Assembly: GCA_965243285.1 (NCBI GenBank)
Contig: OZ251537.1
Coordinates: 620,001-684,000, forward strand
From: JAHRAW01 sp965243285
GTDB lineage: Bacteria; Pseudomonadota; Gammaproteobacteria; Arenicellales; Poriferihabitantaceae
DNA: 64,000 nt
Direction of reading: 5' to 3'
Position numbers and translations under genes: made by a program. Shown here piece after piece: positions 26,454 to 34,899 of this stretch; the stretch's first letter is position 1, and every line of letters starts with the position of its first letter. The notes under the pieces were generated by a model. That model was not told where the DNA came from and ran no database searches. It saw only the letters and a list, made by a program, of their open reading frames with translations.

Positions 26454-26873
26454 ATGCCCACCATTCAAGTTGAAATCGTCAGCGCCGAAAAAGAAATCTG
26501 GTCCGGCAAAGGCGCCATGGTGTTCGCCCCCGGCGTAGTCGGCGAACTCGGCATCGCCCCCCGCCACACCCCCCTGCTCACCCGCTTAAAAGCCGGCGAT
26601 GTGCGCGTGCAGCAAGAAAACGGCGAACAACAATTTTTCTTCATCAGCGGCGGCATCCTCGAAGTGCAGCCGCACCTCGTCACCATCCTCTCCGACACCG
26701 CCATCCGCGCCGCCGACTTAGACCAAGCGGCGGCCGAACAAGCGCAACAACGCGCCCAAGAAGCCCTGCAAGACCAATCCGCATCCATGGATTACGCCCA
26801 AGCCAAAGCCGAACTCGCCAACGCAGTAGCACAACTACGGGCGATAGACAAACTACGTAAGATTAAAGGGTAG
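26454..26873 (+). CDS. atpC: ATP synthase F1 subunit epsilon
   Basis: The 139-residue subunit that links gamma to the c-ring and can inhibit ATP hydrolysis. The beta-sandwich part reads VEIVSAEKEIWSGKGAMVFAPG and GELGIAPRHTPLLT; the C-terminal helices end LRAIDKLRKIKG. It closes the operon. The next gene, a DNA methyltransferase, begins 31 bp later on the same strand, so read-through is possible. Confidence 0.96.
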   Translation: MPTIQVEIVSAEKEIWSGKGAMVFAPGVVGELGIAPRHTPLLTRLKAGDVRVQQENGEQQFFFISGGILEVQPHLVTILSDTAIRAADLDQAAAEQAQQRAQEALQDQSASMDYAQAKAELANAVAQLRAIDKLRKIKG

Positions 26874-26903
26874 ACGCGGCTGGCTTTTCAAGGAACACAT
26901 TTT

Positions 26904-27914
26904 ATGTCAGCAGCCTTGCAATCAAGCACATCCGATGATGTCGATCTTCGTTCATTCATCCCAAGTGAATTCACCGAACTCGTTGACCCACAACGAGAAT
27001 TGCCCCGCTTGGCTAAAAATCTTTGCTCAACCGAATCGATAGAGCGCGCTCTTTCCGAAATTCCGACCAGCCATTCACTGCACAACATCGATTCTCGTCG
27101 AATCAAATTTCTTGAGCCAGAATCCGTCCATTTAGTGGTCACATCTCCGCCCTACTGGACGCTCAAAGCGTATCGGCAAGGAGAAGGTCAACTCGGCTGG
27201 GTGCAGGATTACGAGGAGTTTCTGCGCGAAATCGACCAGGTTTGGAAGCTCTGCTTTGATTCACTTGTGCCCGGCGGTCGGCTAATTTGTGTTGTGGGTG
27301 ATGTGTGCCTCTCACGGCGACGCAATAATGGACGTCACACCGTGGTGCCATTGCACGCTTCAATTCAAGAGCATTGCCGCAGCCTTGGATTTGACAATCT
27401 CGCTCCCATCATCTGGAATAAAATCGCCAATGTGACGCATGAAACCGAGAATGGCAAGGCGGGTTTTCTTGGCAAGCCCTATGAACCCAATTCCATTATC
27501 AAGAATGATGTCGAATTTATTATTATGCAACGCAAGCCGGGAGGATACCGCAAGCCTTCAATCGAAAAACGAATTCTAAGCTTAATATCAATCAAGGATT
27601 ATCAGCAATGGTTTCAACAGATATGGATAGGGTTGCCGGGGGCGTCAACCCGCCACCATCCGGCCCCTTATCCCACGGCATTGGCCGAAAGGTTGATTCG
27701 TATGTTTAGTTTTGCGGGCGATACGGTCTTGGATCCATTTATGGGGACAGCGTCCACTCAGGTCGCCGCCGCCAAATGCGGCAGAAACAGCATTGGCGCC
27801 GAAGTTGATCCGGTTTATTTCACCGATGCCGTAAAGCGCATGCGCGAAGAAACGGCTGGTATATTTAGCCAGGCTTCAATCAACATCACTCGCCACTCAA
27901 CAACGTCAACATGA
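26904..27914 (+). CDS. Type II DNA methyltransferase, probably N4-cytosine
   Basis: A 336-residue beta-class amino-methyltransferase. The catalytic motif TSPPYW is at residues 80-85; the SPPY form is most common in N4-cytosine enzymes. The SAM-binding motif VLDPFMGTAST is near residue 285, giving the order catalytic motif first. Composition is less GC-rich than the atp genes. A broken nuclease gene follows 9 bp later, so this was a type II restriction-modification pair and may now act as a solitary methyltransferase. The recognition sequence cannot be told from the sequence alone. Confidence 0.85.
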   Translation: MSAALQSSTSDDVDLRSFIPSEFTELVDPQRELPRLAKNLCSTESIERALSEIPTSHSLHNIDSRRIKFLEPESVHLVVTSPPYWTLKAYRQGEGQLGWVQDYEEFLREIDQVWKLCFDSLVPGGRLICVVGDVCLSRRRNNGRHTVVPLHASIQEHCRSLGFDNLAPIIWNKIANVTHETENGKAGFLGKPYEPNSIIKNDVEFIIMQRKPGGYRKPSIEKRILSLISIKDYQQWFQQIWIGLPGASTRHHPAPYPTALAERLIRMFSFAGDTVLDPFMGTASTQVAAAKCGRNSIGAEVDPVYFTDAVKRMREETAGIFSQASINITRHSTTST

Positions 27915-27923
27915 TAATTAACG

Positions 27924-28538
27924 ATGTCAATATCCTTCGACGATGCGGTACAACAATTATATAAAACCACAATTGTGGAAGGCAAAACTCAGTCGCCATC
28001 ATGTTTGAGTGAATTGTCGTAATTTTGTGTTCAAGAACTCGAGACTCGCGGATTGAGCAATGTTGATATTGAAGTCACGGTGCCTGGCGCAGGACGCGAG
28101 AAGCAGTGGGATGTCGCATGGGAATACGAAGGCAAATACCGACTTGGCATTTCACTCAAATCGTTGCTCAAAAATATCCCCGGAACAGTTCCAAACCGCG
28201 TGGACGATCTCATGGGCGAGGTTGTTAACGCGCAACTTCACTCTCCTGAGATTGTCATCGGCTATGTGATGTTGTTTGATGTCAGCCAAGATACTTATTC
28301 AGAAAAGCATGGATGCACATGGCTTGAATTGTTTCAGAAACGCATTGCTGGTTTGTCTGGTCGCTGCTCGCCATCATGGACGCCAGGCACCATCGAAGCC
28401 CATGTTATCGCCGAAATAAATTTTTTAGAAAGTTGCGAAATTAAATCCAATCCATCAATGTTTGACGACTTTTTTGATTGTCTTGTCGAGCAAATTCGCT
28501 TGCGTAACCCCAATGCGCTTCGTCTTGCACCTAGTTAA
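27924..28538 (+). pseudogene. Restriction endonuclease gene broken by one nonsense codon
   Basis: From the ATG at 27924 the frame reads MSISFDDAVQQLYKTTIVEG to a TAA at 28020-28022 (codon 33), then stays open to 28538 in the same frame. Restoring that codon, for example to CAA, gives a 204-residue product. A nuclease-like core is visible: WDVAWEYEGKYRLGISLKSL, with Asp, Glu and the SLK lysine spaced as in PD-(D/E)xK enzymes. A TTG at 28053 could re-start translation of the last 161 residues, leaving the core but not the N-terminus. It follows its presumed methyltransferase by 9 bp. Sequencing error cannot be excluded. Confidence 0.75.
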
Positions 28539-28606
28539 TTGATTTATTTTTTCGAGTGATTGAGACTGCTTTGATTTATCAACAACGCACCCCGGCAACA
28601 CAAGCA

Positions 28607-29497
28607 TCACGGCAAATCTTTGCGTGGTAGTCGGGTTAGTAGGCTGGAGGTATCGAGGCGGTTGCCGCCGGTGGCTTGAATTTGCGCGTAGTAACCATCG
28701 ACGATGGCGCTGATGGGGAGTTGGGAGCCGTTGCGCGCCGCTTCTTCGAAGCACAACTGCAAGTCTTTGCGCATTAAATCCACCGCGAAGCCGAAATCGA
28801 ATTGATTGTCCAACATGGTGGCGTGGCGATTCACCATCTGCCAGGATTGCGACGCGCCTTGGGAGAGCACCGCGAAAACTTGGCGCGCGTCTAAGTCGGC
28901 GTTTATGGCGAAGGCCACCGCTTCGGATAAACTCTGCACTAGCCCAACGATGCAGATTTGATTGACCATTTTGGTGAGCTGGCCGGCGCCGCAATCTCCC
29001 ATCCGCGTGACCGCCTTGGCGAAGCATTGCATGAGCGGTCGGGCGCGGTCGAAAGCGTGCTGCTGGCCGCCGACCATGACCGTCAAAATACCTTCTTGGG
29101 CGCCGGATTCCCCGCCCGACACCGGCGCGTCCAAAAACGATAAGCCATGGGCAGTGGCGGCGGCGGATAATTCCCGCGCCACGGTGGCCGAGGCGGTGGT
29201 GTGGTCGATAAACATCGCGCCTGATTTCATGCCGGCGAAGGCGCCATCGGCGCCGGTAGTGACGGCGCGCACATCGTCATCCGCGCCGACGCAGGCGAAC
29301 ACGAAATCCGCGTCTGCGGCTGCTTGTGCTGGCGTCGCCGCTGTGCCATGCGCATCGCCATGCGCCTGCAGCCAACGCTGGGCGACCTCGGCGGTGCGGT
29401 TATAAACGCACACCCGACAGCCGCCGGCCGCCAAATGCCCGGCCATGGGATAGCCCATCACGCCGAGCCCGAGAAACGCGACTTTGTGCTTCAACAT
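28607..29497 (-). CDS. 3-hydroxyisobutyrate dehydrogenase family oxidoreductase
   Basis: A 296-residue NAD(P)-dependent beta-hydroxyacid dehydrogenase. The Rossmann motif FLGLGVMGYPMAGHL is at residues 8-22, the substrate motif DAPVSGGESGAQEG near residue 124, and the catalytic Lys176 lies in GQLTKMVNQ. Members reduce or oxidise 3-hydroxyisobutyrate, tartronate semialdehyde or succinic semialdehyde; the exact substrate cannot be fixed here. It converges with the broken nuclease gene and follows a NYN-domain gene by 21 bp on the same strand. Confidence 0.88.
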   Translation of the reverse strand: MLKHKVAFLGLGVMGYPMAGHLAAGGCRVCVYNRTAEVAQRWLQAHGDAHGTAATPAQAAADADFVFACVGADDDVRAVTTGADGAFAGMKSGAMFIDHTTASATVARELSAAATAHGLSFLDAPVSGGESGAQEGILTVMVGGQQHAFDRARPLMQCFAKAVTRMGDCGAGQLTKMVNQICIVGLVQSLSEAVAFAINADLDARQVFAVLSQGASQSWQMVNRHATMLDNQFDFGFAVDLMRKDLQLCFEEAARNGSQLPISAIVDGYYAQIQATGGNRLDTSSLLTRLPRKDLP

Positions 29498-29518
29498 CGA
29501 TGCCTCCGAATTAGTGGG

Positions 29519-30172
29519 TTAGGTTTGCCAGGTGGCCGGCATGGTCAATTCATTGCCATGTTTGGTGGTGATTTTTTCCGGCAGTTGGCAAGATTTAATG
29601 CGTTGTCGGTTGATTGAAAACCAGCCGCCGGCGTCATTCGCGGTCTTGCAAAGCTCCGAGCTTTTGCGCTTCGGTGGATTCACAACAAAGGTTTTCTTAT
29701 GCGGATTGTTGGCCTGTATAATTTGCAGTGCCGGCACTAGATCACTATCGCCGGAAACAATGTAGCAACAATCATAGATGTCCTGATGGGCATCGTTGAG
29801 CAAATGACAGGCGATGTTAACATCGGTTTTTTTCTCCTCATAAACGGCGTGTCGGGCGCCGCATGTTTTGCAGATGCGCGTTTTTGACATAAATCGACCA
29901 TAGATTATTTCTAATTTATCGCAATGCGCGTCGATGGATTTTAAATAAACTGCTTGACGAAGTTTGGCATCGGACACGCTTTTTGTGATGGCGGTGAAGT
30001 ATTTGACGGACACCAAACTCATGCCGGGCTGCAAAAAACTCAACCCCAACGCTTGTACATCCAGCCACTTATGGCGTCCGCCGAATGCGTCAATCAAGCC
30101 ATGATAGAGGTTGTAGCCGTCGATATAGACCGCCGCACGCTGAAATTCACCGGTTTTTCGATTATTTTTCAT
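29519..30172 (-). CDS. NYN domain (LabA/DUF88-like) protein with zinc knuckle
   Basis: A 217-residue protein with a PIN-like NYN nuclease fold: AVYIDGYNLYHG (Asp18), EKKTDVNIACHL, and the C-terminal acidic motif IVSGDSDLVPALQII. Such proteins are thought to be RNases or RNA-binding proteins. A small CKTCG insert plus CC later may bind zinc. The start MKNNRKTGEF at 30172 is chosen because homology begins just after it; the frame is open 50 codons further. The upstream region carries two small-RNA-like units on the other strand, one of which begins 54 bp from this start codon. Confidence 0.8.
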   Translation of the reverse strand: MKNNRKTGEFQRAAVYIDGYNLYHGLIDAFGGRHKWLDVQALGLSFLQPGMSLVSVKYFTAITKSVSDAKLRQAVYLKSIDAHCDKLEIIYGRFMSKTRICKTCGARHAVYEEKKTDVNIACHLLNDAHQDIYDCCYIVSGDSDLVPALQIIQANNPHKKTFVVNPPKRKSSELCKTANDAGGWFSINRQRIKSCQLPEKITTKHGNELTMPATWQT

Positions 30173-30191
30173 TTTCTTGGGCGATTTTCCA

Positions 30192-30219
30192 TTGACAAAA
30201 CTCGTTGCTGGGTTAAAAT
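30192..30219 (+). promoter_or_regulatory. Sigma-70-type promoter of small-RNA-like unit 1
   Basis: TTGACA (30192-30197), a 16-bp spacer and TAAAAT (30214-30219). The -35 box matches the consensus fully and the -10 box at five of six positions. Confidence 0.7.
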
Positions 30220-30225
30220 CCGCGA

Positions 30226-30289
30226 ACCACACCGAGGCTTTCGTGCCGAGGCCCGAAGCGCCAGCCACTAAACCGGCTGGCGTTTTTTT
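30226..30289 (+). ncRNA. Putative small RNA, unit 1
   Basis: A short transcript of about 64 nt is predicted between a consensus promoter (30192-30219) and a strong terminator (30259-30289). It contains a CCGAGGC...GCCGAGG block ahead of the terminator, in which the second arm is altered relative to unit 2. No reading frame is convincing. It is divergent from the NYN gene and would be antisense to that gene's leader. A related unit lies about 210 bp downstream on the same strand. Confidence 0.5.
30259..30289 (+). terminator. Intrinsic terminator of unit 1
   Basis: A perfect 8-bp stem, CGCCAGCC / GGCTGGCG, with an 8-nt loop is followed by seven T residues. Confidence 0.9.
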
Positions 30290-30400
30290 GCATGACAGGA
30301 ACTCTCCAGCGTTTCGATGCAAGTTTGGCGCTGACTGCGCTAAGCCCGCCGCTGAAATTGTTAGGTTTATGGTTATTTTTCATTTTTTTGTGATTTTTCA

Positions 30401-30429
30401 TTGACAAAATTCCTTGACGGGTCTTAGAT
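30401..30429 (+). promoter_or_regulatory. Promoter-like site of small-RNA-like unit 2
   Basis: TTGACA (30401-30406) with a TTAGAT or TAGATT box 17-18 bp downstream. The -35 box is perfect, the -10 box weak. It aligns with the promoter of unit 1. Confidence 0.5.
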
Positions 30430-30435
30430 TCACAT

Positions 30436-30498
30436 CCCGCCCCGAGGCTTTCATGCCTCGGCCCGAACGCCAGCCGCTCATCCGGTTGGCGTTTTTTT
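30436..30498 (+). ncRNA. Putative small RNA, unit 2
   Basis: A diverged copy of unit 1. It has a perfect first hairpin, CCGAGGC / GCCTCGG with a 6-nt loop (30442-30461), then the terminator hairpin. The similarity of the two units extends upstream into a segment that, on the other strand, resembles the start of the NYN gene (MKNNHKPNNF against MKNNRKTGEF), so the unit arose by duplication of the NYN promoter region. No protein is supported. Confidence 0.5.
30466..30498 (+). terminator. Intrinsic terminator of unit 2
   Basis: An 11-bp stem with one G-T pair (AACGCCAGCCG / CGGTTGGCGTT) and a 6-nt loop, followed by a T run. It is stronger than that of unit 1. Confidence 0.9.
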
Positions 30499-30603
30499 GC
30501 ATGCGCCCACGCCATCGGTGTTTATGGGCCATCGGTGTTTATGGGTGGTTTTTGTGCCGGTGCTTGCCATAAGCCGGCGATTATCACCCCTCACCGCAGT
30601 CCC

Positions 30604-31692
30604 TCACCGCACCGCCCGCATCATCCCCAGCGCCAGCGCCAAAAAGGCCACCGTCGGCGCCGCCGCACCTAATAAGGGCGGCAAGCCATAAGCCAATACG
30701 ATGAAGCCGAAGCCGTTGTTGGCGATGTGGAAACCGAGGCCGAGCATGATGCCGATGAACAAACTGCGCCCCAAGGCGCCGCGGCGGAGGTTGGCGAATA
30801 CGAATGGAATCGCCAGAATCACCATGACGGCGGCCGACAGCGGCAGCATCAGCCGCCCCCAAAAAGCCAGCCAGTAGGGCGCGGTTTGTTGCTCGGTCGA
30901 TAAGCCCTGGCGCGTTAGCCGAGCGAGGTGGCGGTACAACTGCCGCAGCGATAATTGCTGCGGCAGCAGCGCCGCGGTGCCTAAGGTTTGCGGGGTGATG
31001 GTGGTGCGCCACGGGCCGGAATCAAAATGCGCGGTATCGACGCCGCCGTCGCGGCCAAAGCGCGTTTGCTTGACATCGTAAATAACCCAGCGACCGGCAA
31101 CGAAATTTCCACTGGCGGCGGCGCCCAGGGCGCGCAATTTTTTATCCGCATCGAACTCGAACCATTTGATGGCCAGCAGCGTCCCATCCGCCAACACGGC
31201 GCCGATGCGCACGAAAGCATCGCCATCGCGCAGCCACAGCGCCTCGCCGGCAAGCGCGTTTTGTTCGGCGCTCGGAGCCAATGCATCGGCGCGAATGCGG
31301 TGCGCACGCGCTTCGGCCACCGGCGCCAGCAGCTCGCCGATGAGCATCGCGACCAAAGCGATGAGCGCGCCGGTTTTGAGGGCGGCGGCGGCGATTTGCA
31401 GAATCGACACGCCATTGGTGCGCGCCGCCGTCAATTCGGAATCGCCAGCCAGCAGCGATAGGCCGATAATGGCGCCGAGCAGCGCCGCCATGGGAAATAA
31501 CTCATACACGGTGCGCGGAATCAGCAAGGTGACATAGGCCATGGCCTCGAGCAGTCCATAACCGCCGCCCAAATCGCCCACTTGGTCGAGAAAATTGACG
31601 AAAGTAAACAGCCCGAGCAACGCCAACTGCGCCAGCATGGTGTAGCGCAAAATAATTTTGCCGAGGTAGCGTTCGAGGATGTTCATGAGCAT
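30604..31692 (-). CDS. lptG: LPS export ABC transporter permease LptG
   Basis: A 362-residue inner-membrane protein of the YjgP/YjgQ family; with LptF and LptB it extracts LPS and feeds the Lpt bridge. It starts LMNILERYLGKIILRYTMLA, with three N-terminal membrane helices, a periplasmic beta-jellyroll region and three C-terminal helices (LMLPLSAAVMVILAIPFVFA). The start at 31692 overlaps the lptF stop (TGATG), so the two are translationally coupled; MNILERY at 31686 is an alternative. The open frame continues upstream but lies inside lptF. Confidence 0.93.
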   Translation of the reverse strand: MLMNILERYLGKIILRYTMLAQLALLGLFTFVNFLDQVGDLGGGYGLLEAMAYVTLLIPRTVYELFPMAALLGAIIGLSLLAGDSELTAARTNGVSILQIAAAALKTGALIALVAMLIGELLAPVAEARAHRIRADALAPSAEQNALAGEALWLRDGDAFVRIGAVLADGTLLAIKWFEFDADKKLRALGAAASGNFVAGRWVIYDVKQTRFGRDGGVDTAHFDSGPWRTTITPQTLGTAALLPQQLSLRQLYRHLARLTRQGLSTEQQTAPYWLAFWGRLMLPLSAAVMVILAIPFVFANLRRGALGRSLFIGIMLGLGFHIANNGFGFIVLAYGLPPLLGAAAPTVAFLALALGMMRAVR

Positions 31693-32939
31693 CAAGCCAG
31701 CCCCGGCACTAGTCGGCGGCCGCGATTGCGGCGACGCAATAGATAGGCGGCGAGGCAAAGAAAAATTAGGTGCACGCCCCATAGCGTCCAGTGCGGGGGC
31801 GCTGCGCCGCGTTGTATCAGCGCCATACCGAAACCGAGAAAATTCGAATACACCAAATAAATGAGCAGCGCCGGCAACATGCCGGGGAAGCGATTTTTGC
31901 GGTTCGCTAGACCAGAAAAAGCCAGCGCGAAAATCATCAAAACCGGCAGCATGGCCACCTTGGAAAGCCGCCAATGAAACTCGCCGATGGCGTCCGGGCT
32001 AGCGGCGGCGGAAAAAACGCGGCGCGTTAAGTGCGGCATCGATAATGCATCGAGCGGCAGCCGGCGGCCGGCCAGCGGGCGTTTTTTGATGCGCATTCCA
32101 TAGTTTTCAAACTCGAGGGATTGATAATCGGCGGCGCCGGCAACGGCGTGATAACGCGCGCCGTTTTCGAGGATGAGAAAATCGTCGGCGCCGATTTCAG
32201 CGCGGCTTAATGCGTCGCTTAGGCGCTCGCTAGCGAGGTTATCGCCGTCAAAACCATCGCCCCGAACATCGCCCCGAACATCGCCCAATTCAACGCCGCC
32301 GACATCATCCCGGCCATCCGCACCCCTTTTCGCGGCGTCGATTCGCTGCCCAAACGCTACCCACCGCCCGTTTTTCGCCACCACTATGCGGTCGACGGCG
32401 CCGCTGCCGTCATAGACGAAAATGCCGTCGAAAGCATCATCGCCATCGCGGCGGTCGATGAAATAAACCCCGCTGCGGTTCGGGGTTGCGGTGAACACCC
32501 CGGGCAGTGCGTCGATGAGGTCGGCGCGCTGGCGCAGTTCTTGAGTGAGGACGCGCGCCGTTTGCGCCGCCAGCGGCGATAGGTATAAGGAAAATAACGC
32601 GGTCAACACGCCGACCATAGCCGCCAGCCTCAACGCCGGTTTGAGGAATTGCGCGATGCCGATGCCGCAGGCGCATGCAGCCGTTAGCTCATGGTCTTGG
32701 AGCATGCGCGCCGTGACCAGTAGCGCGGCGATGTACAAGGATAACGGCGCCAGCAGGTCTAAGTAGGTGATGGCTTTTAGCAGCAGCAGCGTAAGCGCGC
32801 TGTGTGCCGACAGGTCGCCGGCGGTGGTTTGGCGCAAAAATCCCAGCACGCGGACGACCAGAAAAACGGTTAGCAAAATCACGCTGACCGAGCCCCAGGC
32901 GCGCACGATTTCGCGGGCAAAGGCGCGGTGGATGATCAT
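31692..32939 (-). CDS. lptF: LPS export ABC transporter permease LptF
   Basis: The 415-residue partner of LptG. It begins MIIHRAFAREIVRAWGSVSV and has the family pattern of three N-terminal helices, a periplasmic domain and three C-terminal helices. The periplasmic domain carries an Asp/Gly/Arg-rich insert at about residues 198-248, built partly from a 12-bp tandem unit, ATCGCCCCGAAC (32255-32290, plus strand). It diverges from pepA, the usual gammaproteobacterial arrangement. Confidence 0.93.
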   Translation of the reverse strand: MIIHRAFAREIVRAWGSVSVILLTVFLVVRVLGFLRQTTAGDLSAHSALTLLLLKAITYLDLLAPLSLYIAALLVTARMLQDHELTAACACGIGIAQFLKPALRLAAMVGVLTALFSLYLSPLAAQTARVLTQELRQRADLIDALPGVFTATPNRSGVYFIDRRDGDDAFDGIFVYDGSGAVDRIVVAKNGRWVAFGQRIDAAKRGADGRDDVGGVELGDVRGDVRGDGFDGDNLASERLSDALSRAEIGADDFLILENGARYHAVAGAADYQSLEFENYGMRIKKRPLAGRRLPLDALSMPHLTRRVFSAAASPDAIGEFHWRLSKVAMLPVLMIFALAFSGLANRKNRFPGMLPALLIYLVYSNFLGFGMALIQRGAAPPHWTLWGVHLIFLCLAAYLLRRRNRGRRLVPGLA

Positions 32940-33353
32940 GGCGCCATGCGTCGCGGCGCGGCGACCTTGTTATAATGATGCGCCGCAGCACACGGCGCCG
33001 GCGGTGATTTTTCGCGCCGCGCCATCAGATGAGCGGCGTGGCATGGCAGCGCGATGAAATCAACATTCCGCATGCCAGGTCGGTGTGTGCAGTGCAGCTT
33101 AGGTGGTTCGATAAAAACATGCGCATAAAACGATGTGGCATGAAAACATGCAGTATAAAAAATGCAGTATGAATTTATATCGTATAAAACACAGGTCGCA
33201 TTGGAGTGCCTTGCTATGCAACGCTTCGCGTCGATAACGCCGCCGGGTTTGCATCGCCAGGCGCCCACCGCCGCTTAATGCGCGACCCCAATGCCAGGTC
33301 GAGCGCCAGCGGAATTTAACAGCAAAGTTCAATCCATTTCCCTAGGAGTTAGC
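32940..33353. promoter_or_regulatory. lptF-pepA divergent intergenic region
   Basis: The 414-bp gap contains TATAAT at 32971-32976 (plus strand), with the complementary TATAAC on the minus strand, but no convincing -35 box for either. An AT-rich stretch at 33105-33190 holds two direct 9-bp copies of ATGCAGTAT (33148 and 33162), spaced 14 bp, plausible as a protein-binding site. A 20-codon open frame (33216-33278, start after GGAG) precedes pepA; whether it is translated is unknown. Confidence 0.4.
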
Positions 33354-34859
33354 ATGGAATTTTCAGCAAAAACCGGCGACCTCGCTAAACTCGCCTCGCC
33401 ATGCCTCGTGCTCGGCGTGTTCGAGGACAAAACCCCGACCCTGACCGCCGCCGGCAAGTATCTCGATGCGGCCAGCGGCCAACAACTCAGTGCCGCATTG
33501 GGCGCCGGCGGTTTGGCCGGCGAGCTGGGCGATGTACACATGTTGCATGCGGTGCGCGACGTAAAAGCCGAGCGGGTGTTGTTAGTAGGCCTCGGGCCGA
33601 GGGCGAATTTTAGCGCCTCCGCAGCGCGCCGAGCGGCCGCCGCTACGGCGCGTTTTATCGACAAACGCGGGCTGCGCGCCGCCGATTTGTGCCTGCTGGA
33701 AGCAGACTATGGCGAAGTCGATAGTCGCCGTCGCACCCGCCATTTGGTCGAAGCCATGGGCGGCGCGTTATATCGCTACCAGCGCACCAAAAGCGGCCCG
33801 CCGCGCCAGCGCACATTGGCGCGCGTCGCCATTTTATGCGAGCGCGCCCAACTGGCCGCCGTCAAACGCGGCGTGGCCGAGGGCGGCGCCATCGCCGGTG
33901 CCGTGACGCTGGCGCGCGAGTACGCCAATTTGCCGGGCAATCTATGCACGCCCACCTACCTCGCCAAACAAGCGCTGGCGTTAGGCAAACGCCTCGACCT
34001 CAAAACCACGATATTGAGCGAGGCCGACATGAAACGCCACAAAATGGGCGCGTTGTTGTCGGTTTCACGCGGTAGTCGCGAGGCCGCGAAACTCATCATT
34101 ATGGAATACAGCGGCGGCGCCAAAAAGGCCGCGCCGGTGGTGTTGGTCGGCAAGGGTTTGACCTTCGATGCCGGCGGCATCTCGATAAAACCGGCCGCTG
34201 CCATGGATGAAATGAAATACGACATGTGCGGCGGCGCCAGCGTGTTCGGCGCCATGCAGGCGGCGGCCGAATTGCGGCTAAAAATCAATGTGGTGGGCCT
34301 CGTGCCGAGCAGCGAAAATATGCCGGACGGCGCCGCCAACAAACCCGGCGACATCGTCACCAGCATGTCCGGCGCCACCATCGAAATTCTCAATACCGAT
34401 GCCGAAGGGCGCTTGATTTTGTGCGATGCGATGACCTACGCCGAGCGTTTCAAGCCGGCCGCGGTGGTCGATATCGCCACCTTGACCGGCGCTTGCATGG
34501 TGGCGTTGGGGCAACACGCCAGCGGGCTGTTCAGCAACTGCGATGCGTTGGCGGCGCAATTATTGGCGGCCGGCGAGGCCAGCGGCGACCGCGCCTGGCG
34601 GCTGCCGGTGTGGGACGAATACGACAAACAATTGCGCAGTAATTTTGCCGATGTGGCCAATATCGGCGGGCGCTATGCGGGTGCGGTGACGGCGGCGTGC
34701 TTCCTCAAACGCTTCGCTAAAAAATTCGACTGGGCACATTTGGATGTGGCCGGCACGGCGTGGACTTCCGGCGCCGACAAGGGCGCCACCGGGCGGCCGG
34801 TGCCATTGCTGGTGGAGTTTTTGCTCAATCGCGCCTCGCCCGAGGGCTGCGAGGGTTAG
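33354..34859 (+). CDS. pepA: Leucyl aminopeptidase (cytosol aminopeptidase)
   Basis: The 501-residue M17 metallopeptidase. Metal and catalytic motifs are intact: KGLTFDAGGISIKP near residue 264 and NTDAEGRL at residues 347-354, with DMCGGASV between. The start is the ATG at 33354, preceded by AGGAG; in-frame codons upstream lack homology. In E. coli PepA also binds DNA in Xer recombination and carAB control; whether it does here is not known. It heads pepA-holC-valS. Confidence 0.97.
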   Translation: MEFSAKTGDLAKLASPCLVLGVFEDKTPTLTAAGKYLDAASGQQLSAALGAGGLAGELGDVHMLHAVRDVKAERVLLVGLGPRANFSASAARRAAAATARFIDKRGLRAADLCLLEADYGEVDSRRRTRHLVEAMGGALYRYQRTKSGPPRQRTLARVAILCERAQLAAVKRGVAEGGAIAGAVTLAREYANLPGNLCTPTYLAKQALALGKRLDLKTTILSEADMKRHKMGALLSVSRGSREAAKLIIMEYSGGAKKAAPVVLVGKGLTFDAGGISIKPAAAMDEMKYDMCGGASVFGAMQAAAELRLKINVVGLVPSSENMPDGAANKPGDIVTSMSGATIEILNTDAEGRLILCDAMTYAERFKPAAVVDIATLTGACMVALGQHASGLFSNCDALAAQLLAAGEASGDRAWRLPVWDEYDKQLRSNFADVANIGGRYAGAVTAACFLKRFAKKFDWAHLDVAGTAWTSGADKGATGRPVPLLVEFLLNRASPEGCEG

Positions 34860-34899
34860 CGGCGCATCGGCCAAAGTGCCAGCCGCGTCGGTGCCAGCA

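Noticed and set aside
34050..34075. parS-like GTTTCACGCGG inside pepA
   Set aside because: Only one half-site matches; the palindromic GTTTCACGTGAAAC is not formed.
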